This document shows, one piece after another, positions 25,047 through 36,394 of a DNA stretch of 64,000 nt. The stretch comes from Cristatella mucedo (taxonomy: Eukaryota; Bryozoa; Phylactolaemata; Cristatellidae). A model generated the notes under the pieces. The model was not told the origin of the DNA, made no database searches, and saw only the letters and a program-made list of their open reading frames with translations. Both the position numbers and the translations under genes were made by a program. Numbering within the stretch: the first letter of the stretch is position 1; every line of letters starts with the position of its first letter. The DNA is taken from NCBI GenBank assembly GCA_009760855.2, contig WPIO01000139.1, forward strand, positions 250,001 through 314,000. The letters are read 5' to 3'.

Positions 25047-25172
25047 GAATGAAGTATATATAATGAAATTAAACTTAATCTATATCATATTATTAACTAT
25101 ACATTGTGTAGTGCCTTGATGGAACTTAATAACTATGCATTTTGTAGTGCCTTGATGGAACTATATATTTTA

Positions 25173-25231
<59 letters not shown>
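24755..25231. repeat. AT-rich inverted and tandem repeat cluster
   Basis: An arm at 24755-24828 is the reverse complement, with a few changes, of 24915-24984, separated by a TA-rich loop. The second arm is part of a 147-bp unit that occurs twice in tandem (24901-25047 and from 25048). Inside each unit the phrase 'tagtgccttgatggaact' occurs twice about 34 bp apart. TA runs separate the units and lead into the R2-like fragment. It may be a fold-back element amplified by replication slippage. Confidence 0.85.
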
Positions 25232-25234
<3 letters not shown>

Positions 25235-25977
25235 CCAATCCCAGTCACTTCTTGACCCCGGGTCTTGGCCTGTCGTTCCGGGCTTGGCAGTTCATGCACC
25301 GAGTATGCCTGGAGATGCACGAACCGCCAGCTTCCAGTGGCTTCTGCTGGGAGTCGGTCATACCCTGGGGCGATTAACAGTTGCCGCCTATGCCGCGAGG
25401 GGGAAGAAACCTCTTGCCACGCGTTAAGCCACTGCCGGCCGACGGTGCACGCAATTACGACCCGATGTAACCTGGTTCTGGGCCGCCTAATCGGAGCTCT
25501 TCTGGTCACTGCTCTCAACTTCATGTCAGCACGCCGCATCCTTCCGCTTGCAAAGTGTCTGGCTCTCAAGCCGGACCTGGTCATTGACAGTATCACTGAT
25601 GTAGTAGTTGTTGATTTGACGGTGCCGTTCGGCAGCAGCGAGGATGCTCTGATTATGGCGGCCCGAAGCAAAACCAATAAATATGCAGCCATTTCCCCGC
25701 CTTTCCGCACAGCTGGCTACCGGTCGGCAGTCGTGAGGCCCTTCGTGGTCGGGGCTCTTGGCTGCTGGTGATCAAGTAATGAAACTTGCCTGGCCGACCT
25801 CGGCATCCAACGCGCGGAAAGGACGGTTGTAAGGCGGCACTGCGTCTCCGACGCTATTACGTGCTCGGCAGCCTTGTTTCTGAAGCAGGAAGCCCGGGTA
25901 GCACCCATGACCCCGGCCGGGCAGGGCACCACTGGTTAATGTGTATAAGCACGTTAAACATGGTTATAAATCTCAGC
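25232..25977 (+). mobile_element. 3' fragment of an R2/R4/NeSL-type non-LTR retrotransposon
   Basis: GC-rich segment coding for the C-terminus of a site-specific type of non-LTR retrotransposon. The frame opens after an in-frame TGA at 25253 and runs to TGA at 25769, then continues in frame after that stop to TAA at 25937. Counting from 25265: a zinc knuckle CRLC...H...C (C40, C43, H52, C57; CX2CX8HX4C); TRCN near 66-69, where an RHN-like motif is usual; then LKPDLVI with D117 twelve residues after P103-D104, and SKTNKY, together the PD-(D/E)XK-like restriction-like endonuclease. PFVVGALGCW and, beyond the stop, RRHCVSDAI follow the usual end of the family. RT and upstream parts are absent (5' truncation). 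The stop after GCW and the altered RHN suggest an inactive copy. Short 3' UTR, then (TA)n. Confidence 0.87.
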
Positions 25978-26048
25978 ATATATATATATATATATATATT
26001 TGAATATATATATATATATATTTGAATATATATATATATATATATTTG

Positions 26049-26094
<46 letters not shown>

Positions 26095-26104
26095 AGAGAG
26101 AGAA
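25978..26104. repeat. (TA)n with TTTGAA spacers, then (GA)n
   Basis: TA runs separated by TTTGAA at about 26-30 bp intervals, followed by a short AGAG run. Confidence 0.95.
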
Positions 26105-26269
26105 TGGAAGTATGTTAAAGTGAGTGACTGAAAGCCAGTACCGTTAGTTTGAAAGTGGCGGTAAAATAGCCATTGGGACTTCTATAGTGGAACATTCTAG
26201 CGTCAACCTTTGCTCTTACTTACTACAGCGGTCTTATTGCATAGGCACGTAGACCTGTGATAAGTGAAG

Positions 26270-27450
26270 TATAGATGGATATTTAAAACGGTACTGCTCC
26301 ATAGACCAGCTTAAGTTTATTTACCTTATCTAAGCAAGCTCACATTTTGGCAACGGCAGTTAGCTGAAAGTAGACAGTTAGGACAGCATGGCCGATTAGC
26401 TCATATAGTGAAAGGTCACTTTGTAAAAGGACACTCAGATTTTTGTTGGAGCAATAGCGGATATATTGGCCAAGCCCATGCTGATGTTTGGACTTTCAAA
26501 TTGTGTACTAGTGCTTTATTTACAAGAATTTGATGTTCTCCTAATTCAATTTCGAGAACTTTCAGCAATCGAAGTGCGAAAATTACCAATAAGATCATCG
26601 GGTATGTTCAAAGCGTTCAATATGCAAGAATGTACATAGTAATCCAGCTTTATACAATCTGCCTAGAAATTATAAATCTTATTATGGTTGGAGATAATAT
26701 CGGCGGTGTGAGAGGGTAGAAATTTTGGAAATTGATTATGGCACCCATAATTCGAGTTACCCGTACTTTAAAGGCTCACACTATTACTGTTCAATCCTTG
26801 CATCTATACTCTGTTATCTCCAAGTGTGATTGCATTTGAAGCATCGCAGCCATTCATTCCTAGGTGGAATGCTTGGCTATTGATAATGACTTAGTGATAA
26901 AGGGCGTGCGACGCTGCCGAGAGATCCAGCATAACTATTAGAGAAAACCTATTTATTTGTAGCACTCCATTTAAAGTCACTACACAATAGCTGTGCTTAA
27001 TCTGTGAATTTGGTTGCTCTGACATGTAACTGGAGCATTCTTACTATGTTAAAAGTTTTTTATCAGAGTATAGTTGGCCCGAAGCTATTATTCCTGTGTC
27101 TTTCGTCGTAATGGAATTATGGCGACTGGGTAGACGTTATCGTGTTCTCGTGTTCTCGTGTCGACTTGTTAATAAGTGCCCCAACAGCAGCTGCCTTTCT
27201 GAATGATTTGAGTACAAGGGAAGCGGCTAAGAGCTTATTAACTGACTTTATTTATTGATTGCAGCAGCTTCCTAGACTAGGATATGAACTTTCAGATAAG
27301 GACTTCAGCAGCAGTTTTGGAGGATGACATTGCGTTTGAACAAATTAAGGTGATTGGAAATTCTTTTGGAGATGCTTCTTTAAGGATTGCTCTCTTGTCC
27401 TGTTGGTCGTACTAACATAAAATCTGGAAACCTCATCGAATAGATTGTGG
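26270..27450 (-). mobile_element. LINE-A copy, internal part only, strongly decayed
   Basis: Similarity is visible only by block order on the minus strand: the region around the 'tctaagcaagc...tagctgaaagtag' block (26330-26360), the FQSDLS-encoding block near 26410, the segment encoding the RT core linker (26890-26960), and a 'cagctgcctttctgaatgatt' block near 27190 matching 15836-15855. No 3' terminus was found, so the right-hand part of the element was lost. Confidence 0.65.
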
Positions 27451-28484
27451 CAAGTATTTCTAGTTAAGGTGGTATTTATGGTCAATATGGGCAGCTCTAG
27501 AATGAGCATCCTGGGCTCCACGATCTTCGTAAGCCTTTCGGTCCCTTTACTTCATCCTCTGGCTACTAGATAACTACCCGAACATATCCTGATCGGGCTT
27601 CGCCTCATCGTATCATCCACTCTTCTGGCTCAAGTTGCATAGCTGTGCCTTAAGCTAGCCTCATATTCTTCGAATACTATGGGTTCAGTTTGAAGGCTAG
27701 AAATGTGTGGAAATCAGCTCCAGTGGACTCCGGAGCCTTCTCATACAAGTAGCTATTGTATGCGAAGTTAGAAATGTACCATCTGCTTTCACGGTATTTG
27801 CTTAGTCCGTGAGAATCGTCCTACGTGCACATGGGTCAAATAGCTCTGTGCTTGCCATCACCAAATAATTAACGTGTTTCCTTTCCAGAATATATGAAGG
27901 GCCCGAGAGCGATACAGTTATTATAGGGTACCTTACAAAGTCTTTAAGTTTACTGATTTCAAGAACTATCGGAGGCCAGCTTAAGTAGGATCGCATAGCC
28001 AGGAATTATCTTGTGTGAGTTTTTTAAGCTTGCACCGAGTAGTCCTAGCTAGTTAGGCGTGAGCAATAGGCTGTACGTAATCTGAGAAAGGGCAAAAAGT
28101 TGGATTAGACAGAGAAGTAAACTCAGCTAGAACGTTAGCTAGCATCGTGCTGAAGCAGTCCACCAAAGAGGTCTGTCAGACGACGGAGTGAGCAAAGGAG
28201 TGAGGGAGAATTCTTGCCGACTGCATTTATGTCAGGGGTCTTAAAATTTCGTAATTAACCAACGATGTTGATGTCCAAGTAAAAATATAGCAGATTTAAT
28301 GACATCCGGGTGCGTTCATATATGTAAAATTTAATAATACAATAAGCCGACCGAAGAAAATCCCGGGAGTATATATTAATTGAGTATGGGTTACCTTTGT
28401 TGTAGCTGGCTTAATATCCGAGAGCAACGAGAAATATTAATCAGACAATGATAAAATGTCGTGCATAATAGTTCAGTTGGAATA
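27451..28484. other. unassigned; possibly LINE-A 5' remnants
   Basis: The position would fit the endonuclease part of the previous copy, but no endonuclease motif was found. Confidence 0.3.
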
Positions 28485-28700
28485 TGATAACAATAATAAC
28501 AATATATTTTTACACAAACCTCAGAGAACTGAATCACTTTCTAAGCACTTTACAATTGCGGCCTATTAAACCATTACCAAATGTTTGGTGGTAACATCTC
28601 CAAGCAGAAGGCACAGCGTAAGCAGATATGCAGACGAACGACGAATCACAAAGACCTACCAATGGTGTAATGACCTCCAAAGACCGACAAAGACGCACCA
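28485..28700 (-). mobile_element. LINE-A 3' end, variant subfamily
   Basis: Terminal AAT-rich tract, then 'ctcagagaactgaatcactttctaagcac' and a UTR containing 'accattaccaaatgtttggtggtaaca', as at 44.8 kb and, in reverse, near 5.0 kb. This marks a second LINE-A subfamily. Confidence 0.8.
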
Positions 28701-28777
28701 AATGCTGGATGACATAATGATTGTTAAAGTACCTAGTACGAGGAGAGTACAATTTCGGGAACACAAATATAGATAAA

Positions 28778-28880
28778 ACCCAATAATAATAATCATTCAA
28801 ACGTACGGAGCACCTTCAGAGAACTAAACCACTTTTTAATCACACTACACGTGCTAGAAAGGAAGCATTTCAATTGATTT
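28778..28880 (-). mobile_element. second LINE-A 3' end in tandem
   Basis: A new AATAATAAT tract followed by 'cttcagagaactaaaccac', i.e. another severely truncated 3' end in the same orientation, about 80 bp after the previous one. Confidence 0.75.
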
Positions 28881-29732
28881 ATCAAAAAGGCCCTATTTCA
28901 GCACATCCGTGCACTACGGAAATTCATAGGCTAACGTCAACGACTTGAGGAGTACTAGATTGCAGTCGTCTTTTTAAATGTCACAAAACTACCATATTAT
29001 ATGAGCCAGTCAGATCCGAAACATCATAAGTACAGCAAGTGTTTTTATCCTGTAGATGGTAAGCTCCTGTTACTGTTGGAAACATACGTTGGGAGACTCA
29101 GTACAATATATTTGAAACCCTGAACCATAGGGACAGCAAACTGCTTTAAATTGAAAACAGGCGACAATGCCTCTAGTTTTCCAATATAGTTTCTTTGACC
29201 GTTCTTGAAGAAAGCAAAGATTGCGTTAAGGTCTTACGGATAGTCGAGCAATTAGCTGACTACAACTGATCTTGCTCGTAGTAAATATTTCTAGAGAATC
29301 ATCAACATTCATGTCACGTATTATTACGTTTTCTCTGCAAATTGTAAGAGTATCCCCATGGGCTTACTTTTAGAGAGCGCATGAAGTACAATTAGCCTGA
29401 TTATCTTCAGGTTACAACGAATCACTGCAGTTTTTGACGGAGTTTGAGCCGGTTGGTGTGATAATGCGAATAATATTCTAGACGCTCCCCTGAACTTTTG
29501 ATTCATCTCGGCTTTCTGCTGAACGGCCGCGTTCGATCAGATTCTATTATCCCAGGCAGTAACTGAATTCCGTGTAGGACAAAACTTCTCAATATGCTCT
29601 TAAACATCTCAATATGTTTTTTCAAGACTTGAATCCTGCAATAGTTATTGTACTATGTGAATTGTAAACAGCTATTGTCAGTATATGGGGTCAATATACT
29701 CGTGACTCAATTCTTATAAATATAGATATCTT
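28881..29732. other. unassigned sequence
   Basis: Nothing recognised. Confidence 0.4.
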
Positions 29733-30600
29733 GATAATAATAATAATAATAATACACTTGATCAGCGCACTAGGAGAACTCAGTCTCTTCCTATGCGCTT
29801 TATATTTGCTTCAAACGAAACGCAATCGGATGGTTAATGGTAGCATGCTTGATAGACAACAAGAATAAACATGGTTAGGGGTGATATGCACGGGGTCAGC
29901 TTGCATGTATGGTTAGTGGCAGCATGCTCAGTGTCATAAGCACATAAAGACGAGTCACAGGGACCCACTAAATGCTGTCATCGATAGGTGTGTTTTTAAG
30001 TTCTTTTTAAATGTGGTCAAGCCAGGGGATGTTTTGACGCAAGTCTGGAGTGAGCTCCAGGCTTTGGGAGCATACGAGCTAAAGGCACGGTCTCCAAATG
30101 ATTTGAGGTTTGTATGAGGTATGAGGAAACGGTTAGATTCCACACAGCGGATGGTACGATGCTTAACCTGGTCGTTCCGTAGATCTTCTAGGTAGGCTGG
30201 AGCCAAAGAATAAAGGAACCAAAAAGTGAGGGTCAAAACCTTGAATTCGATGCTTTGCATGATTTGATAGTCGGTACAAGTCGGCCAGAAGTGGCGAGAT
30301 GTTGCAAATCAGAGGCTCTTGACAGACAAGCCTAGCTGCAGAGTTTTGCACCAGCTATTGGCGCCTCCTTGCGTAGGCGGGTAAACCGGCAAGCAGTGAG
30401 TTACAGAAGTCAAGACGGGTTATAACAAATTCACGGACCAATTTAGATGTGGTATCCGTGTCTTAACAAGCCCAAAGTTTATCAATTTACACAGCTGAAA
30501 GTAGAAAGACTTGATTTTGGAGCTAATGTGGTCGTCTAACGAGAGGTCACTTTGGAACATGACACCTAGATTTCGTAGATTCAACCGGAAATACCTTTAC
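29733..30600 (-). mobile_element. LINE-A 3' fragment, left arm of an inverted pair
   Basis: Begins with (AAT)n at its 3' end and includes the full 3' UTR and the C-terminal tail (minus frame 29955-30260, with AWSSLQTCVKTSP and TFKKNLKTHL). It is truncated just after the 'gacacctagatttcg' point. It faces the copy at 30971-31870 head to head. Confidence 0.9.
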
Positions 30601-30970
30601 ACAATCTGCGATATCGTAGCATTTGGACACACGTGAGCTTGCCTTTTAGCGGACCCTTTGGGTTTGCATTTGAGTTATAAATATATAAAAAATAACTGAG
30701 TTGCTGCATATGCACACGACTGTAAAAAGTTGACGGATATTGTCCTCACAAATTCTCAGGTTCGCATTTGCCAGTTGGGCTCACGCGCCGTGCTTGAATG
30801 CAAAAAGTAAAGTAGATATAGGCCAGTAGATTCTAGCTCAATTTACTGTACATGTGGCTTAGTTTATACAAGTAACGTTGTTAGCAGATGCTCCGTGCTC
30901 TCATCGAAATGTAAAAGATTAATCAAGACAAGTAGCAAGAACATATCGTGCCAGAAATCAATTATATTGT

Positions 30971-31870
30971 TCAAAATCTAGGTGTCATATTCAGCTCAAA
31001 ATCTAGGTGTCATATTCCAAAGCGACCTCTCGTTAGACGACCACATCAGCTCCACAGTCAAATCTGCCTATTTTCAGCTTCATAACATTGCTAAAATTAG
31101 GGCTTGTTTAGATAAGGATACCACGTCTAAGTTGGTCCATGCATTCGTGATATCCGTCTCGACTTCTGCAACTCACTCCTTACTGGCCTACCAGCATGTG
31201 CGATCAGGCGATTGCAGCTGGTGCAAAACTCTGCAGCTAGGCTTTTCTGTCGTGAGCATTGCAGTTGCCACATTACCCCACTTCTCGCCGACCTGCACTG
31301 GCTACCAGTGAGGCAACGGGTTGACTTCAAGGTTTTGTCGCTCACTTTTAGGTCTCTTCATTCTATGGCTCCAGCCTATCTTTCAGATATACTCCCCAAT
31401 CAGGCCAAGCATCGTACCACCCGCTTTTCGGAATCCAACAGTCTGGAAATACTTCGTACAAACCTTAAATTCTTTGGAGACCGTGCATTTAGCTCGTATG
31501 CTCCCAAAGCCTGGAACTCCCCCCCCCCCCCCCCCCCGACCTGCGTCAGAACATCCCCTGACCTGACCACATTTAAAAGAAACTTAAAAACACACCTATT
31601 TAGGACAGCATTTAGTGGGTCCCTGTGATTCGTCCTTGATGTGCTTATGCGTGCTGACACTGTTCATGCTGCCACTAACCACATTTGCATGCTGACCCTG
31701 GGCATGTCACCCCTAACCATATTATTCATCTTGTTTGTTTTTCAAGCATGATTTTACTTACTATTCTATTGCATATCTCTTTGCAGCAAATGTAAAGCGC
31801 CTAGAAAGAGATTAAGTTCTCTGAGGGCGCTTTATCAAGTGCAATATTATTATTATAATTGTTATTTTTC
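30971..31870 (+). mobile_element. LINE-A 3' fragment, right arm of an inverted pair
   Basis: Well-preserved C-terminal tail: QNLGVIFQSDLSLDDHISST, then PLLADLHWLPVRQRVDFK, SSYAPKAW and TFKRNLKTHLFRTAFSGSL, in frames 30982-31311 and 31212-31628 with one shift between them. Ends in the 3' UTR with the (ATT)n terminus. The 5' junction carries a 22-bp direct duplication (30971-30992 and 30996-31017). A run of 19 C residues at 31519-31537 expands the codons after the WNS motif. Confidence 0.92.
31519..31537. repeat. poly-C tract of 19
   Basis: Homopolymer within the LINE-A coding region, replacing a short C-rich stretch of the other copies. It keeps the frame, giving a proline run. Length is prone to sequencing error. 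Confidence 0.9.
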
Positions 31871-32678
31871 TATCCATGCAATTGCAATACTAATTTTATT
31901 AAATCCGAGATCACTACCGGGCCACTGAACTAAAACCCTTAGGTCACAAACAATAGATATTTTTTTGGATTTCTGCCTACGTGAATATTTACTAGCTAAT
32001 AGAAAGGTAATGGATGGCTCAACAATTGCACTCGATTAATCATAATTCTTGGATTTCTCAATGACAATCTCATTGAAGAACGAAGCGAACTTTAAGTGCA
32101 AGTAAGTAAGAAGAATTTAAGTAAGAAGAAGACCGGGTGGCTGAAGCTCCTGAGTGATGACAGCTATTCGTTGTCCACTATTTAAGACCAAGTCAAAATA
32201 AGTTTCCCTATCAAAGACGCAAACATATACTTACGTATATTACATTATCAGCTACACAAAAAGCTTCTTGAAACTAAATCTAGACGCCAAAAACGTGCCT
32301 AGAAGTGAATGAAACTGAATAGGCCGAGCGTCCTGTAACTAGAATATAAATTGACGTCTCTATAATGACTTAAATTGCCGGGTAATGATGGGAGGATGCA
32401 TTGGAAATCAGTTCTAGCTATATCGGCAGACTAGTGTTAGCTTATGTATAATGTATCACACAGTAACTAATTACATAGACTCATTTAAAGATATTGTTTT
32501 TCAATAAAGACGCTAATGATAGAAAATTAGTTTGTCAGGTGAGTATTCCCACTTGCAGAAGTAATCATTTACCTGCGTGTCTGAGGCATGTAATGTAATG
32601 TAAGGCATGGGCGTGCATGTGAATGTGTATGTTTATTCATGAATAATAGTGTGCGTAGCTGTATGCGTATGTGGGGTC

Positions 32679-32681
<3 letters not shown>
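31871..32681. other. unassigned AT-rich sequence
   Basis: Nothing recognised. Confidence 0.4.
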
Positions 32682-32748
<67 letters not shown>

Positions 32749-32784
32749 AGTGTGTGTGTGTGTGCCTGCGTGTCTGTGTTTTGT

Positions 32785-32825
<41 letters not shown>

Positions 32826-32830
32826 CGCTT
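32682..32830. repeat. (TG)n microsatellite with GC interruptions
   Basis: Long TG run ending in a GCGCGCGCGC tract, a sequence type able to adopt Z-DNA. Cys/Val and Thr/His open frames here are artefacts. Confidence 0.97.
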
Positions 32831-33302
32831 GCGTTTGTGTGCACTCGGACGTTCAAACCTGGGAGCGTATTCGGTCAAAGTTCGGATTTCCGCCCGATGT
32901 ATATACATGAACGTGCTCGTTTCCTGCTGCGTCGACAGACGCTCCCTTGCATGATTCGTAGGCCATTGCAGCTTTGCTGGCTTTTCGTTATCTTACTTTA
33001 CGTTCAGCAGTTTGGGTCATGACTCTAATCGCTTGGCTGTTGCGGTTAAAAAAAAGGTGCCTCTGCCTCTGCCCTGTTGGCTGAATTCGGTAACTTAATC
33101 TGGAAGGCAAGACATAGAAAAAGAAGAGTTACAAAAGTGCTAGTTTTGCATTATCTGAGCTGCGTAGAAATATGCTCGCTCAAGCACTGCAGTTAATTTC
33201 TCGAATGTTCAGCAGGTGGTCGCCTTTGACGACTGTGATTGTGAGCTCGAGGCCTGTTGTGTATCTATGGTGCCTGGATAGAGATCAAGTTCTATTAAGA
33301 AG
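32831..33302. other. unassigned sequence
   Basis: Nothing recognised. Confidence 0.4.
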
Positions 33303-33541
<239 letters not shown>

Positions 33542-34089
33542 ATTCATATATAGACCAAGCCTATAAAAGAATTATCGGGACCACTTCTGAAATATGCTTA
33601 TGCAAAATGTATTTTCTATTCAAGAAGACCGTATTAAAATGCAGCATAATTCTTGGCGAAGCTCTTAATGTATTGCCGTAACCGAGACCTATCTCAGATC
33701 GCTACTTACCACTCTTACAAGGTTCTCTTTCTTCTGTATTCCGAGTTGAATAAAAAACGGAGGAAATTAAGGATTATCGGGAATAACTTTCTTAATTTTA
33801 ATTTTATTATTTAATTTTAATTTAAGCAATTTCTAGTCTCCAAGAGATGTCTTTTGATTATCTTTTCCTGAGTCTCTCTAACCTTGAGCTGCCTGTTAAT
33901 GCTGCCATCTGTAATACAATAATAACTATGGTAATACATTTTATAGATAGCCTTAAGAGAAAGTAATCTCTTTCTAAGAACTTACTGTATGCTGTAGGTA
34001 TCCGTGTATTTACACACGCTTTACTTTGAACATTTCCGATCATATACTGGTTTCGTAAATCACGCCCGCGTCTCACTGAGTAATTTGGA
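33542..34089. other. unassigned sequence
   Basis: Nothing recognised. Confidence 0.4.
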
Positions 34090-34240
34090 CCTCAGCATTG
34101 TGACAGCGGTAAGGTGCTGGCTCTTCCCTGCCCGATTCTTGGGTTCTAGTTTCACAGCGGTCAATCCTATAGCACCCACTGCAAGCGGTGTTGAAAGCCG
34201 AGAACACTCGTCTGCCGCTGCTCGCCACAATCGCCCACGC
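34090..34240 (+). mobile_element. SINE1 copy, head poorly preserved
   Basis: 'agcggtaaggtgctggctctt' corresponds to the box A side. Box B is 'gggttctagtttc'. The body shows 'cccactgcaagcggtgttg' and 'tcgtctgccgctgc'. The tail is lost. Confidence 0.65.
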
Positions 34241-34786
34241 GTGTAGCTCCTGTGCCACCTACAACTGTGATTTAGCAGCCGTGAGCCTGCGTGTATGTGC
34301 AGTTCTGATTTTTAACGGTAGAAAGGTGTTACGCGTAATAATCCGCATTAATCCGAAGCTATTTTCGCCATGGCCAAGGCAAGCTCGGATTTTAAAAACT
34401 ACTACTTTGCTGAAGCAATGCTAGTGTTCAGCATCTGCCTGATTAAGACTGTCAAAATAGCATTCACGGTTCAAAAATAATAATAATGTCAATGACGCGA
34501 CGGACAATAATTAAGCCATACGATAAGCTATGGTTATGCGGCGCAAAAGCTAACCCCGGGCGCTCTGCAATGAGTTTTGCTCTTGGCTTTATACTGGAAA
34601 GAAGTTGAGCTATTGGCTTTCTTTCAGTCGGGAGTTGCTGGACTCCAAAGATGATTCTGGAAGCCCGCTCCACCAATGTTGAATAGACTTTTCTACGCGA
34701 AAGGAAAGAAATTTGAGTGCATAGGACATGGGGTCTCTTCGTTTTTATAGTGTTCCTGTCAACTTAGCTATTTACTTCGGTGCATC

Positions 34787-34920
34787 GCGCATGCAGGCGT
34801 TTACCTAGTGCAGTTCAAAGAATCCGAGTTTCACCGGTATTCATTGTGCGTCACTTGCGTCTGGCGCACTTCACGCGGCGGTTTGTTTTCGGCCTCCCGA
34901 CTTGGAAGCCGCCATATTCC
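34787..34920 (-). promoter_or_regulatory. candidate first exon and promoter, minus strand
   Basis: The sequence GCCGCCATATT at 34908-34918 is a YY1-type site. On the minus strand it contains an ATG at 34915 that opens MAASKSGGRKQTA and runs into a donor-like GTGAAG (34874 downwards). An NRF1-like GCGCATGC lies at 34787-34794. No partner exon was recognised to the left, so this is tentative. Confidence 0.25.
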
Positions 34921-35181
34921 GCATGTAATATTTATTACCTTAGCAATAAGTGCGGGTGAAGTGAAGCTATGCAGATAGGTATATCATGAGCGAACAAAGT
35001 CCTGCCCAACCGTGTGCACAGCGAGCTTAAGCCAACGGCACAGACGTCGTAGGCAGCATTTTCTGCTGTTGAAAACCCTGCCAAATGTGGTGGTTTAGAC
35101 CGCAGGGCCGTAGGGAGATAGGAGCGCTCGGGCTAGAGCCTCTTCTTGGACTGATTAGCCACCCTACCCGCCGCTCTACTC

Positions 35182-35376
35182 CTACGATTCGCTGCCTTCG
35201 TCCAGGTCGAGCTTCAGTTCGCTGGCCAAATTCTGGCTGAGGCGCTGCTGTAGACGAGCTGACTGATAGAATGGGAGACTTGTCTCTGGAGATTGACTCG
35301 AACGGGATGTCATACCGACGAGAGCGATCTGCTGATGTGCAGAATCGCATGAGGTGCAACCAGTCATAGCCGCCAT
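35182..35376 (-). CDS. possible small protein or first exon, 64 codons
   Basis: A complete minus-strand frame that starts at an ATG embedded in a YY1-like ATGGCGGC phrase. The predicted peptide is polar, with a Gln/Ser-rich centre (ARLQQRLSQN) and an acidic end (LDLDEGSES). There are no recognised domains, signal peptide or membrane segment. The neighbourhood (34.8-35.7 kb) is richer in G and C than its surroundings, so open frames are less surprising here. I cannot tell a real small gene from chance. Confidence 0.2.
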   Translation of the reverse strand: MAAMTGCTSCDSAHQQIALVGMTSRSSQSPETSLPFYQSARLQQRLSQNLASELKLDLDEGSES

Positions 35377-35379
35377 GAA

Positions 35380-36394
35380 GCTCGTACCCGCCGTTCCATT
35401 CCTACGTTCCTACACCGTGTGCCATTCTGAATCCAACTAACCAGCTGCCTATCCTTCTCTTCAGGGCCAACCTTCGGCAACATGGCAACTTCTGGCAAAA
35501 CTTATTCCGAGCGAGGGCGGCGAATACCTAAGGCTGGCATAACTGATTGCTCGTGCACACACGATAACCAATCGGCTAGACCTGAGAACTTGATTAATGA
35601 TAGCCAATCGGAACGGCGTATCGTCAACGGAATGCAGACAAATCTTGTGGCTAGCTTCGCCATCGGCACACCACACCCGGCTTGGATCCTAGGCTCGCCC
35701 ATAAACACGGATTATTTCTCCAGGCTTAAGTAGAGTTGACCAAAAATAGCATCAACACTCAATAGAGGTCACTCATTTTGGTGGTGATTCAAAACAATTT
35801 AAGCTGACACTGGCATAGCACGTCAGTAGTTTTCTGGCCGTAACCACCCTGGTCAGTCTAGGAGGGTCGAGAGCAGCTTTTGCAAGGCTGCAAACGCAGA
35901 TGTAGGGTGACAATATAGGCCACCGAGCAGGCTCAGCGATCGCCCAAGGTTATGGACGGCGTACCTAAGTACAATTGCAGAACGTGCCTTACTGCCCGGC
36001 ACCTGCTTCAGACGGAGCCATTATCAAAAGCTTTCGATTGGTTGTAGAGCTAGCCTCATACCAAGGAAAAATATGTATTGGAAAATAAAATCCCGATGCA
36101 TTGCGGAATGCCAACTAGCTTTCCGGATTTGAATTGGCAGTTGACTAATCTAACAGAGGTTTTATATGGGGCCAACTGTGAGGTTCCAGTTTGAGGAGTT
36201 AGTGTTCGGATTAGCTTTGAGTTCTCGGCGGTCCTGACCAACAAGTAATTAAAAACGTCGCCAGAGAGTCTTTTTAGTAATGAATGTCATGACAGTAGCA
36301 GCAGCAACAGCAATTGGCAATCTTCAAAAGCCTCTCAGCATTGGTGGTAATAAAAAGTCCATAACGCCCTTCATACGTAGGTAACCGCATCAAC
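35380..36394. other. unassigned sequence
   Basis: Overlapping 60-80 codon frames on both strands at 35461-35733, none recognisable. The remainder is featureless. Confidence 0.35.

Noticed and set aside
25126-25710. 194-codon minus-strand frame
   Set aside because: Antisense of the R2-like coding region. The + strand frame carries the recognisable zinc knuckle and endonuclease motifs.
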